A DNA stretch of 64,000 nucleotides, taken from positions 1-64,000 of the forward strand of contig JARIBS010000078.1 in the NCBI GenBank assembly GCA_029257385.1, in the 5' to 3' direction. The position numbers and the translations under genes were made by a program. Shown one piece after another: positions 1 to 11,386 of this stretch. Position 1 is the stretch's first letter, and the number at the start of each line of letters is the position of its first letter. The notes under the pieces are model-generated. The model worked only from the letters and a program-made list of their open reading frames with translations. It did not search any database and was not told the DNA's origin. The DNA is from Thiorhodococcus sp. GTDB taxonomy: Bacteria; Pseudomonadota; Gammaproteobacteria; Chromatiales; Chromatiaceae.

Positions 1-127
1 TGATCGCGATCAAAACGCGGCGATCAACACGCTCATGGCTGGGGTCGGAACGACCCTCGAACGGGACGTGCGGCATGTCGCATGATCCCGCCCGGAATCC
101 CCCGGCTTTAGCCGTGGGGAGGTTCAA
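1..127 (+). mobile_element. 3' (right) end of an IS200/IS605-family element: TnpB C-terminus plus right-end hairpin ending in TCAA
   Basis: Frame from base 2 reads DRDQNAAINTLMAGVGTTLERDVRHVA*, resembling the TnpB 'DRDxNAAxNI' C-terminal motif. It is followed by the hairpin CCCCCGGCTTTAGCCGTGGGG and GGTTCAA, as in IS605-type right ends. The 5' part lies outside the window. Confidence 0.8.
2..85 (+). CDS. tnpB: RNA-guided endonuclease TnpB-family protein, C-terminal fragment (truncated by window edge)
   Basis: DRDQNAAINTL motif; stop TGA at 83-85. Confidence 0.75.
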   Translation, partial: DRDQNAAINTLMAGVGTTLERDVRHVA

Positions 128-154
128 TGATTCGATCGCGTTGGCGCATCCCGG

Positions 155-1195
155 TCAATCGGCCTGCCGTGGGACATGCTCGCTATAGCGCTCCATGAGA
201 TAACACAGACAATCCTGCCTGATCACCGTCTCGTCGAGTGTGAGCATGGAGGGCATCATGGGTTGTTTGAGCCGAAGCTCGCCGTCCTGGATGCTGAAAT
301 AGTGCTCGCTCACATCTCGTCCCAGCTCGTCGCGTACATCCAGGCTGGCCGCAGCGTTCTTGCCCAAGGTTGCAAAGCGGGTTCCGCGCGGCAGCTCGCG
401 GAAGTTCATCCACTCTAACTCCGGGTCCAGCAGCAGATCCGCCTCTCCCGGCGAGAATCCGAAACTCAGCGTCTCGGGCACCTTGACCTGGGCGACGGTG
501 TGGAAAAGATCGATATCTTGAGGCGGTGGCGGGTAGTCCGGTATCTCGGTCAGATGCAGGGCCGCGTCGATGAAGTCGCGTGCATGCTCGACACCCTGCG
601 CGTCACCGACTTTCCCGCATTCTACGGTCACGGCTGGACAGAGCTTCGACATGGCTAGGGACTGCACACCGGTCGGGCGAATAAAGTAGACCAGGGTGCG
701 GCTGAACAGTCGCGCGAGGTGGAGAAACTGGGCGTCGATGCGGTTGATGCAAGCGTAGTGTGGATTCAAACCGGTATTGTTGTGCAGATCCAGGCTCGCG
801 AAGATCCCGCGCCCGGCCATGATCTCGACGACCCGCGCCATCAGCGTGTGCTCTAGGGTGATCGGTTCAAGCTCGGTGCCGGGCCACACCCGATTATAGT
901 CCGGCTGTCCGGGCAGACGTCTGACCCCGCTGGCCGCTGCGCTGACGTTGCCGATAAAGAGACTCAGCGCACGCGGCAGGCGCAGCTCGCCGAACCGCTC
1001 GAGCCTCTCGCGCAGCAGCACGCGCATGGCGTCCCAGCCGACCGTCTCATTGCCGTGCATGAGCACCGAGACGAACAACGGCGGCTCGCGCGTTCCGCTC
1101 AGATGGATCAGCGTTGGCGCGCCGAGCAGGGCGTCGAGATTGCGGCTGTCGGTGTCGAGAAGCGTCTCTGGCAGTCTGTCGAACTCTTGCAGCAT
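155..1195 (-). CDS. M14-family succinylglutamate desuccinylase/aspartoacylase-like protein
   Basis: 346 aa; contains SVLMHGNETVGWDA (HxxE-type zinc motif) and SLDLHNNTG. Confidence 0.75.
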   Translation of the reverse strand: MLQEFDRLPETLLDTDSRNLDALLGAPTLIHLSGTREPPLFVSVLMHGNETVGWDAMRVLLRERLERFGELRLPRALSLFIGNVSAAASGVRRLPGQPDYNRVWPGTELEPITLEHTLMARVVEIMAGRGIFASLDLHNNTGLNPHYACINRIDAQFLHLARLFSRTLVYFIRPTGVQSLAMSKLCPAVTVECGKVGDAQGVEHARDFIDAALHLTEIPDYPPPPQDIDLFHTVAQVKVPETLSFGFSPGEADLLLDPELEWMNFRELPRGTRFATLGKNAAASLDVRDELGRDVSEHYFSIQDGELRLKQPMMPSMLTLDETVIRQDCLCYLMERYSEHVPRQAD

Positions 1196-1280
1196 GTGAA
1201 CCTGTGTGGGATAGCTAATCTGGAAAGGGCGTTATTTAAGTGACCTGCTTATCAGGTCTATGTTTTATAAAGTTTTTAAT

Positions 1281-2702
1281 TTATTCGAGTGTCCATTCAT
1301 GGACCGGTCGACCGCTCGCTTGGCGCTCTAAATAGCTCTCCATCAACCCGGTCATGTCCGGTCCGTGGCGCGCGACCCAGGCGCGTTGCCAGCGTGCGCC
1401 GGTCTGTCCGGATTTCAGCCGATTGTCGATAATGCCGAGCCAATGCGCGACCTCGGTCGCCTCGACGCCGACCTCCAGCAGCCCTCGCTTGGCGCGCGGC
1501 AGCAGATCGTCGGCGAGAATGCGCGTGACTGGCAGACTCTTGCCGTCCAGCCAGGGGATCTCGGCGTCTAAGCCCGCGCGGGCGCAAGTGTAGAAGCCCT
1601 TCTGGGCATGCAGGAACATCAGCCGCGATTCGGGCGGTCGCTCCTCGTGTGCCAGATCGCGCATCAGGCCGAAGTAGAAAGCGGCGTTGGCGATGGCGTC
1701 CGACACCGATGGCCCGGCCGGGACCACACGATGCTCAATGCGCAGGTGTGGGCGCCCATCCGGCCCGAACCCGATCAGCGGGCGATTCCAGCGCCAGATG
1801 GTGCCGTTGTGCAGGCGCAGATGCGCGAGCAGCTCAGGCGGATCGTCCATCAGGTGCGGGAGCAGCACGGGATAGCGATCGACGTTGGAGCGAAAGGTCT
1901 CCAGGATCGACTCTCGAGCGTAGCCAAAGCCGAAGTTGACGCGCTCCTGCAGCACCGCGCCCCCAACCGAGACGGACTGCTCGAACAGCGGGATGCGCGT
2001 CTCGTCCCAGAGGTCTTGCCCGAACAAATAGGGCGAGTTGGCGCTGATGGCCACCATCGGGCCGCTCACGATCTTGGAGGCGTTATAAACCCGCGCGGCC
2101 TCATCAGGGCGAACCTTGAGATGGATCTGAAACGACGTTGCCCCCGCCTCCAGCATCACATCGTGCCAGAGTAGCTCCAGCCGGTCGCGGCCCTCAATGA
2201 GCAGCTTGAGCGGGCGCTCATGACGCAGCGCGAAGACCTGCTCATTGAGCGCCCGGTAGCGATCACGCGGCGTCATGAACTCAAGCGTCAGATGTTGTGG
2301 GCGGACCGTCGGCAGGATGCCGATCATGGCCAGACGAGTGTTGAGTTGCGCGGCTGCGGCGTTGGTCTGTGCGAGCGTCGCCTCAAGCTCCAGCGCCAGC
2401 TTGGAAAACACATCGTCGCACAGCGCCGTGGGCGTTCCATTGAACTCGATATTGAACGTGGCAAGCTCGGGCACGACCAGCGGATTGTCCAGTCGTTCGA
2501 GCAGTTCTTCCACGCGCGGCGCGGGGGTCGCATCCGGCTTGATCAACCAGGCTTCCAGCTCGAACCCGACGCTTGGGGCGCCATCGTCGAAGCGGCCCTC
2601 GTCGAACCAGCGCTCCAGCAGGCTGGTCTCTTGGCGCAACCGCGCGGAGAACCTGGAAAAGTCCCGTTCGGTGAACTGCGATGCAGCGATATCTCGGCCC
2701 AT
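1281..2702 (-). CDS. Glutamate--cysteine ligase (GCS2-like) family protein
   Basis: 473 aa; VGFELEAWLI...LATFNIEFNGTP, HLTLEFMTPRDRY, RIEHRVVPAGPSVSDAIANAAF. Confidence 0.75.
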   Translation of the reverse strand: MGRDIAASQFTERDFSRFSARLRQETSLLERWFDEGRFDDGAPSVGFELEAWLIKPDATPAPRVEELLERLDNPLVVPELATFNIEFNGTPTALCDDVFSKLALELEATLAQTNAAAAQLNTRLAMIGILPTVRPQHLTLEFMTPRDRYRALNEQVFALRHERPLKLLIEGRDRLELLWHDVMLEAGATSFQIHLKVRPDEAARVYNASKIVSGPMVAISANSPYLFGQDLWDETRIPLFEQSVSVGGAVLQERVNFGFGYARESILETFRSNVDRYPVLLPHLMDDPPELLAHLRLHNGTIWRWNRPLIGFGPDGRPHLRIEHRVVPAGPSVSDAIANAAFYFGLMRDLAHEERPPESRLMFLHAQKGFYTCARAGLDAEIPWLDGKSLPVTRILADDLLPRAKRGLLEVGVEATEVAHWLGIIDNRLKSGQTGARWQRAWVARHGPDMTGLMESYLERQASGRPVHEWTLE

Positions 2703-2802
2703 GCATTCTGCCCGGCGGTGTTTGACGATGACCTGATTATGATGGAGACAAACAAAAACGCACGGATTCCTTGAGCGTATCGCGTGCCGGTAAAGACCGT
2801 CC

Positions 2803-5227
<2,425 letters not shown>

Positions 5228-5396
5228 GGGCCGATGAAGTCCTGTCGGAAGCGAGCGGGTGCGGCGGGCCGAACACGCCCGAGTCCGTTATGGTAGTGGC
5301 TTGTGAGGTCGATGTGAATGCGTGTGCCGGGTTTGGGCGCGTCGTATTGGCATGCTAGCCTCCCAGCCGATCGCCTCGCAACGGAGACTATTCTCT

Positions 5397-6214
5397 TGCT
5401 CAAGATTCTGTCTTTTAACGTCAATGGTATTCGCGCCCGACCTCACCAGGTCGAGGCTGTGAAGGCCGCCCACGATCCCGACATCTTGGGGCTTCAGGAG
5501 TGCAAGGTCGCCGATGAGCAGTTCCCGCTCCAATGGGCGCGGGGGCTTGGTTACGCCACCCATATTTATGGCCAGAAGGGTCACTACGGCGTTGCCTTGT
5601 TCAGCAAGCGCGAACCGCTCTGCGTGGCCAAGGGCTTTCCCGGCGATCCGGCGGACGCCCAGCGACGCGCCATGACCGCCCGCTACGCGCTACCCGACGG
5701 GACAGAGATCAGCGTCGTCAACGGCTACTTCCCACAGGGCGAGAGCCGCGATCATCCGGTCAAGTTTCCGGGCAAGCGTCAATTTTATGCCGATCTGCTT
5801 GAGTATCTGCGCGCGTCCTTCTCGCCGGGAGACAATCTGGTCGTGATGGGTGATATGAACGTCGCGCCCTTGGATCTGGATATCGGCATCGGCGCCGATA
5901 ACGCCAAGCGCTGGCTCAGAACCGGCAAATGCAGCTTTCTGCCGGAAGAACGCGACTGGCTCAAGGCCATCACCGAGTGGGGCCTGACGGATGCCTATCG
6001 CGCCGTCTATCCGCACGTCGACGACCAGTTCAGTTGGTTCGACTACCGCTCGCGCGGCTTCGAGCGCGAGCCTAAGCGCGGTCTGAGGATCGATCATCTG
6101 CTCATCTCCGCGCCGCTGAGCGAGCGTCTTCTCGATGCCGGCATCGACTACGCGATTCGCGCCATGGACAAGCCCTCGGATCATTGCCCGGTGTGGGCCA
6201 CGTTCGATCTCTGA
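5397..6214 (+). CDS. xthA: Exodeoxyribonuclease III
   Basis: LLKILSFNVNGIRARPHQ...DILGLQECKV...GDMNVAPLDLDIG...RIDHLL...SDHCPVWATFDL; TTG start at 5397 preferred. Confidence 0.9.
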
Positions 6215-6247
6215 GGCGCATCGTCACCAGGAAATGTGCGGGCGCTC

Positions 6248-7420
6248 TCAAGGCCGATGCAGATCACGATCGACGATCGCCGCGATCACCAGGTCGCCCC
6301 AAACGTTGATGGCCGTGATCGGATAGTCGAAGAAGCGGTCCACGACCAGATAGAGCGCGAGATAGGTCTGCGGCAGACCGAGCAGATCCAGCATGAAGGC
6401 CATCATGGCAATACCCCCGCCCGGAATGCCCGCCGTACCGGCCGATGAGGCCATGGTGAGCAGAACGATGAAGAGCGCCTGGAGTGCCGTCAGATCGGCA
6501 CCCGCGAGTTGGGACATGAAAATCAGCAGAATCGACTGATAAAGCGCCGAGCCGTCCATGTTGAGCGTAGCGCCCAGCGGCAGGGTGAAGCTGGTGACGC
6601 GCTCGGCGACGCCCTGTTGCTCCAGCGTCTGCTTGGAGAGCGGATAGGTCGCCGAGCTGGAGGCAGTCGAGAGCGCCGTCAGCAGTGGTGCGCGACAGGC
6701 GGCGACGAATGGCCAGGGGGAGCGCCCGGTGCGCACGCGATAGAGCAGCGGCAGCGCAACTAGCGCGTGCAGCCCGGCGGCCAGCGCGACCGCCCAGACG
6801 AAGGCGCGCAGCTCGAAGACGCCCGTCCAGTCCATGCCCGCGAGGCTGGTATAGACCAGCGCCGCAATACCGGCTGGCGCCAGCGCAAGCACGCCGCGCA
6901 GCAGTTGCATCAGCAGCGCATCCAGCGCGCGGGCGCCGCCGAGCAGGGTCTCGTGCGCATGTTGGGCGATGCGTCGCGAAGCAAGCGCCGCGACCAGTGC
7001 GACGAAGACAATGTGCAGGATGTTGCCGTCGGCCAGCGAGGCGAACAGGTTGGTCGGAATGAGATTGCCGATCAGGCGCTCCAAACTGAACACGGCTCCG
7101 CTCTGATCGACCTGTTCCAGATTCAGCAGACCCGACGGCAGTCCCGTCGAGAAGGTCAAGCCGATCAAAACCCCCAGCGTTGCGGCGATGACGGATGTGG
7201 TCAGATAGTAGAGCAGGGCGCGTCCGCCGATGCGTTTGAGGTCGGCCCCGCCGGAGAGCGAGGCATAGATGGAAACCAGGATCAGGGGCAGGATCAGCAG
7301 CTTGAGCAGCGAGAGAAAGATCTGACCGAGCCAGCCGACGTAGGATGCACCGCTGGGAAAGACCACCGCGAGCAGAATGCCGAGCAGCAAGCCGACCGGG
7401 ATGGAGTAGAGCTTGCGCAT
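6248..7420 (-). CDS. Dicarboxylate/amino acid:cation symporter (DAACS family)
   Basis: Hydrophobic protein MRKLYSIPVGLLLGILLAV...; LPLGATLNMDGSALYQ and AGIPGGGIAMM motifs; start trimmed to ATG 7418-7420. Confidence 0.85.
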   Translation of the reverse strand: MRKLYSIPVGLLLGILLAVVFPSGASYVGWLGQIFLSLLKLLILPLILVSIYASLSGGADLKRIGGRALLYYLTTSVIAATLGVLIGLTFSTGLPSGLLNLEQVDQSGAVFSLERLIGNLIPTNLFASLADGNILHIVFVALVAALASRRIAQHAHETLLGGARALDALLMQLLRGVLALAPAGIAALVYTSLAGMDWTGVFELRAFVWAVALAAGLHALVALPLLYRVRTGRSPWPFVAACRAPLLTALSTASSSATYPLSKQTLEQQGVAERVTSFTLPLGATLNMDGSALYQSILLIFMSQLAGADLTALQALFIVLLTMASSAGTAGIPGGGIAMMAFMLDLLGLPQTYLALYLVVDRFFDYPITAINVWGDLVIAAIVDRDLHRP

Positions 7421-7457
7421 GCGTGTCCTCTGTGTCACCCGAGCCTGGTCTAGTGCG

Positions 7458-8894
7458 TCAGATCCAGCCGAGTCGGCGGGCATTGCGCTCGACCTCATCC
7501 TGGTCGCTGTAATAGCGCTTGTGTCCGTCCTGGTCGATATAGCGCTCGTGGCCCTTGCCGGCGATGACCGCGATCCAGTGCTCCTTGGCCGGGCGGGCCG
7601 CGAGCAGGTCGAACAGATGGGCAATCGCCGCTGGTCGCTCGACGATAACTTCGCTAATCCCCGCTGGTATGCCCGCAAGGATGTCGGCGATAATCCGCTC
7701 CGGGTCCTCGGTGCGGGGGTTGTCAGAGGTGACGATGACGCAGTCGGAGTGGCGTGAGGCGGCCTCGCCCATGAGTGGGCGCTTGGTGCGATCGCGATCC
7801 CCGCCGCAACCAAATAGCGCCAGGACGTGCGCCTGCGGGAAGCCGGAGCGGATGGCGGTCAGGATGGCCTCCAGAGCATCCGGCGTGTGGGCGAAGTCGA
7901 TGACGAGGGTTCGTTTGCCGAACACTCGGCACTCGAAGCGTCCGTCAACCGCCTCCAGGTGTTGCCAATACGGCTGGTCGTGTGTTTCCAATAGCCGGTC
8001 GGCCAGGGCCGTGGCCAGGGCCAGATTCTGGCGATTGAAGTCGAGCGCCAGAAAGGGCTTGGCCGCCAGCGCCTCGGGACCAACGATGGCGGGCGGCAGA
8101 GAGTCGATCGGGACGTGTCGGGTCGTCTGTCCGACGAGTCGATCGGCGACCGCCCGGCTGGTGCAGTAGAGTCGCCCACCGTCCTGGATGAGGTCGAGAA
8201 TCCGCGCCTTGGCGCTGAAATAAGACGCCTCATCGTGGTGGTAGTCCAGGTGGTCCTGCGTGAAATTGGTCCAGCCGGCGTTCTCAAACGGGATGCCTTG
8301 GACCCGGCCCTGATCCAGCGCATGACTGCTGGTCTCCATCACCACCACATCGAAGCCTGATTGGTGGGTGTGCAGTAGACGACGCAACTCGATCAGCGGC
8401 GGCGAGGTGAAGCCGGTCTCGACCAGTCGCTCGCCCGCGAGAAAGACGCCCAGGGTGCCGATCGAGAGCACCCGCTGGCCGTGCGCCGAGAGGATGGACT
8501 CCAGATACTTGACTGTGGTCGTCTTGCCGTTGGTGCCGGTCACGCCGATGAATCGCACGCCCGACTTCAGTGGATAGAGGATGTCACAGAAACGGCGCAC
8601 CACCTCCGCCCAGTCACCGGGGCGGGTCACATAGATGGCCTTCTCCGGTATGCGCTCGAAGCACTCGAGCATGCGGTTGGTGACCAGAACCGCGCAGGGA
8701 CAGCGCGCGAGATAGCGCGTGTAGATCTCGCTGTCGGACTTGTCGTCGTCGAAGCGCTGGAAGAAGAGGACCGAGCCGCTATCGCAGCGATCGGCGCGCC
8801 ATTGGATGTTGGTCAGACTGCAGGCCGTCGCCGACTCGCGCCGCCACGCAAAGTCGGTTGTCCTGAGCAGGCGTGAGAGCGGGTCGGTTGGCAT
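7458..8894 (-). CDS. murE: UDP-N-acetylmuramoyl-tripeptide synthetase (MurE-like Mur ligase)
   Basis: VTGTNGKTTTVKYLESIL P-loop; TSDNPRTEDPE (DNPR motif of meso-DAP-adding MurE); divergent N-terminus; start placed at ATG 8892-8894. Confidence 0.8.
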   Translation of the reverse strand: MPTDPLSRLLRTTDFAWRRESATACSLTNIQWRADRCDSGSVLFFQRFDDDKSDSEIYTRYLARCPCAVLVTNRMLECFERIPEKAIYVTRPGDWAEVVRRFCDILYPLKSGVRFIGVTGTNGKTTTVKYLESILSAHGQRVLSIGTLGVFLAGERLVETGFTSPPLIELRRLLHTHQSGFDVVVMETSSHALDQGRVQGIPFENAGWTNFTQDHLDYHHDEASYFSAKARILDLIQDGGRLYCTSRAVADRLVGQTTRHVPIDSLPPAIVGPEALAAKPFLALDFNRQNLALATALADRLLETHDQPYWQHLEAVDGRFECRVFGKRTLVIDFAHTPDALEAILTAIRSGFPQAHVLALFGCGGDRDRTKRPLMGEAASRHSDCVIVTSDNPRTEDPERIIADILAGIPAGISEVIVERPAAIAHLFDLLAARPAKEHWIAVIAGKGHERYIDQDGHKRYYSDQDEVERNARRLGWI

Positions 8895-9084
8895 GCAGCT
8901 GGACCAGGTTGATTGAGAAGACAGCGTTCGTTCACCTATTCTCGCCGACGCGCTGGTGTGCGTCTTGCTCAATTCGATCCTCAAAAAGTCTGTCAGAATC
9001 GACAGTGCGTCTCTTGCCATCAGGGTTTTATACTCGATAGTAAACGGCCGTCATTTATCCATTCAACCGCGAGGCCAGTAGCCG

Positions 9085-9507
9085 ATGCAATTTGCAACTC
9101 CGCAAGACGTTGAGGACGCCTACTACGACGCACTCGAAACCGGCGATGCACAGGCCATGGCAAGCATCTGGGACGCATCCGAGGATGCCGTCTGTCTGCT
9201 GCCCATGACGCCTCTGGTCACCGGCGCGCGGATTCAGCGGTTGTGGCAGGCGATCTTCGAGCAGGGCGGCACGTTCGATATCCAGGTGCGTCATCTGATC
9301 TGGATTGAGGGCGAGGAGGTGGCGATCCACCTCGTCGAGGAGCATAGCGGCCAGGATCAGCACGAAGGCCAGGCGCTAGCGCCCATCTATGCGACCAATG
9401 TCTTCCGGCGTGGCCCGGACGGCTGGCGGTTGCTCTTGCATCAGAACTCGCCGACGCCGCCTCCGCCCCCGGCCGTGCCCACAAACGGGCGCACCGCAGT
9501 GGCTTGA
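9085..9507 (+). CDS. NTF2-like/SnoaL-type nuclear transport factor 2 family protein
   Basis: 140 aa; EDAYYDALETGDAQAMASIWD...ATNVFRRGPDGWRLLLHQNS. Confidence 0.8.
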   Translation: MQFATPQDVEDAYYDALETGDAQAMASIWDASEDAVCLLPMTPLVTGARIQRLWQAIFEQGGTFDIQVRHLIWIEGEEVAIHLVEEHSGQDQHEGQALAPIYATNVFRRGPDGWRLLLHQNSPTPPPPPAVPTNGRTAVA

Positions 9508-10859
9508 TGACCGACTCCGCCCGCCATGCCCCGCTCGCCGTAACGCGATCCAAAAAGGTCAAGCTCCAGACGCTCGGCTGCCGCCTCAACGAGGCGGAGC
9601 TGGAGGCTTGGGGCGAGGAATTCCAGCGCCGGGGATTTGAGGTCGTGCGTGATGACGCGCCAGCCGATCTCATCGTCGTCAACACCTGCGCCGTGACACA
9701 GGAGGCGGTGCGCAAGTCGCGCCAGATCCTGCGCAGGAGCCATCGCCGCAATCCTCACGCTAAGCTCGTCATCAGCGGTTGTCTGGCCGCGCTTGAGGGT
9801 GAGGCGCTGGCCCGGGAGTCCGGCGTCGATCTGGTTATCGGTAATGTCGACAAGGATCGGTTGGTCGAGATCGCGCTCGCGGCCCTGGACATCCCGTCCA
9901 TGCCTGAACTGGCGATCACCGATAGCGCTGGAGCGCTGTTTACGCGCGGGCGCCAGCGCGCCTTCGTCAAGGTGCAGGATGGCTGTCGCTATCAATGTAC
10001 CTTCTGTATCACCACTCAGGCCCGTGGCGCGGAGCGCAGCCGCCCGTCCGGCGAGGTGATCGCGGCCATCGATCGGCTCCAACGCAACGGCATTGACGAG
10101 GTGGTACTGGCCGGGGTCCATCTCGGCGGATACGGGCACGACCGGGGCGGCGATCTGGCCATGCTCATCCGGCGCATTCTTGCTGAGACACAGGTCGCAC
10201 GCATCCGGCTCGGCTCGCTGGAGCCTTGGGATCTACCCGAGTCGTTCTGGTCGCTATTTGAGAATCCCCGACTGATGCCGCACCTGCATCTGCCGCTTCA
10301 GAGCGGATCGGACACGGTACTCAAGCGCATGGCGCGCCGCTGCAAGACCGGGGAGTTCGCCCGCTTGGTCGCGGCCGGTCGCGCTGCTGTCCCCGATCTC
10401 AATGTCACCACGGATGTCATCGTCGGCTTTTCGGGGGAGGGCGACGACGACTGGCGCCGCACGTTGGAGTTTGTGGAGGCCATGCGCTTTGGACATGTCC
10501 ATGTCTTCAGCTACTCACCGCGCGCCGGCACCCGCGCGGCCGAACTCCCAGGGCGGGTGGATGCAGCGACCAAGATGGCACGCTGCACGGCGTTGCGGGA
10601 TCTCGCCTCACGCCTGCGGCTTGCGGTGATGCGGGCGCAGATCGGCAAGCGTGTGAGCCTGCTCTACGAGGGCGCAGCCGAGTTCTCGCGAGCTGGCTAC
10701 ACGCCTAACTATCTGCCGGTAAATCTAGCGGGGACAGAGCCGCTGGCGCCGAATCAGTTGCTCGCGGTCGAGCTGACCGGTGTCGATGAGCACAACGCAG
10801 TGCTGATCGGTGAGCTTGCGAGCGGTGCACCCAGCTTGCGGGTTCAGGGTCGTCCTTAA
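9507..10859 (+). CDS. mtaB: tRNA (N6-threonylcarbamoyladenosine(37)-C2)-methylthiotransferase MtaB-like
   Basis: VKLQTLGCRLNEAE...VVNTCAVTQEAVRKSRQ...DGCRYQCTFCITTQARG (radical SAM CxxxCxxC). Confidence 0.85.
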   Translation: MTDSARHAPLAVTRSKKVKLQTLGCRLNEAELEAWGEEFQRRGFEVVRDDAPADLIVVNTCAVTQEAVRKSRQILRRSHRRNPHAKLVISGCLAALEGEALARESGVDLVIGNVDKDRLVEIALAALDIPSMPELAITDSAGALFTRGRQRAFVKVQDGCRYQCTFCITTQARGAERSRPSGEVIAAIDRLQRNGIDEVVLAGVHLGGYGHDRGGDLAMLIRRILAETQVARIRLGSLEPWDLPESFWSLFENPRLMPHLHLPLQSGSDTVLKRMARRCKTGEFARLVAAGRAAVPDLNVTTDVIVGFSGEGDDDWRRTLEFVEAMRFGHVHVFSYSPRAGTRAAELPGRVDAATKMARCTALRDLASRLRLAVMRAQIGKRVSLLYEGAAEFSRAGYTPNYLPVNLAGTEPLAPNQLLAVELTGVDEHNAVLIGELASGAPSLRVQGRP

Positions 10860-11380
10860 CCCAGACGACTCAGGGTCAGCGCCTGGAATTCTTGGGCCAT
10901 GCTCGGCGAGGAGATTTCAGCGCTCAGTGCATCGATCGCCGATCGGAGATCTTTCGCCTCCCCGAGCTGATCCTCGCAGACGAGTGCGGCGATGGGTCCG
11001 ACAAATTCCGCTAGGCAGTCCTGGAGTACGTTGCGTTGGTGCTGGGTGAGACACGCGGCCCCAGGGCTTGAGACCGCTGCTCTGTCGTTTTTCCTCAATA
11101 GGTTGAGAATGGCCGCGGTCGCCGGAAGTTGCATGCGATTTGCGCAAACCCTGCCTTCCTGGAAGCGGTAGCGACCTGCGGCAATGCTCGGCAGCAGATC
11201 GAGCGCCTCGACACCGCGTTTGTTGGCATAAGAGAGATAAATGATTTCGCCCTTTTCCAGCATGACATGCACACTACGGTTCGCATCGGTCGCGACGAAC
11301 AGGGTGCCAGTCGCCTTAGCCCTGTACAGCCTGGCGAGTTCTCCTACGATCTCCGGGAAGGGAATGTAGTCTTCTGACAT
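10856..11380 (-). CDS. Small protein with possible DUF4388/PATAN-like domain
   Basis: 174 aa; FPEIVGELARLYRAKATGTLFVATDANRSVHVMLEKGEIIYLSYANKRGVEAL resembles DUF4388-type sequences. Confidence 0.5.
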   Translation of the reverse strand: MSEDYIPFPEIVGELARLYRAKATGTLFVATDANRSVHVMLEKGEIIYLSYANKRGVEALDLLPSIAAGRYRFQEGRVCANRMQLPATAAILNLLRKNDRAAVSSPGAACLTQHQRNVLQDCLAEFVGPIAALVCEDQLGEAKDLRSAIDALSAEISSPSMAQEFQALTLSRLG

Positions 11381-11386
11381 GTTGAC

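Larger units (their letters stand above)
1..143 (+). ncRNA. Putative 3' portion of TnpB omegaRNA (scaffold over tnpB 3' end/right end, guide beginning about 128)
   Basis: By analogy with characterised IS200/IS605 TnpB systems, the omegaRNA spans the tnpB 3' end and right end, with the guide taken from flanking DNA just after TCAA. Extent is approximate. Confidence 0.45.

Noticed and set aside
1242-1258. GACCTG-CTTAT-CAGGTC inverted repeat between the M14 and GCS2 genes
   Set aside because: Short stem without a clear U-tract on the strand of the upstream gene; not enough to call a terminator.
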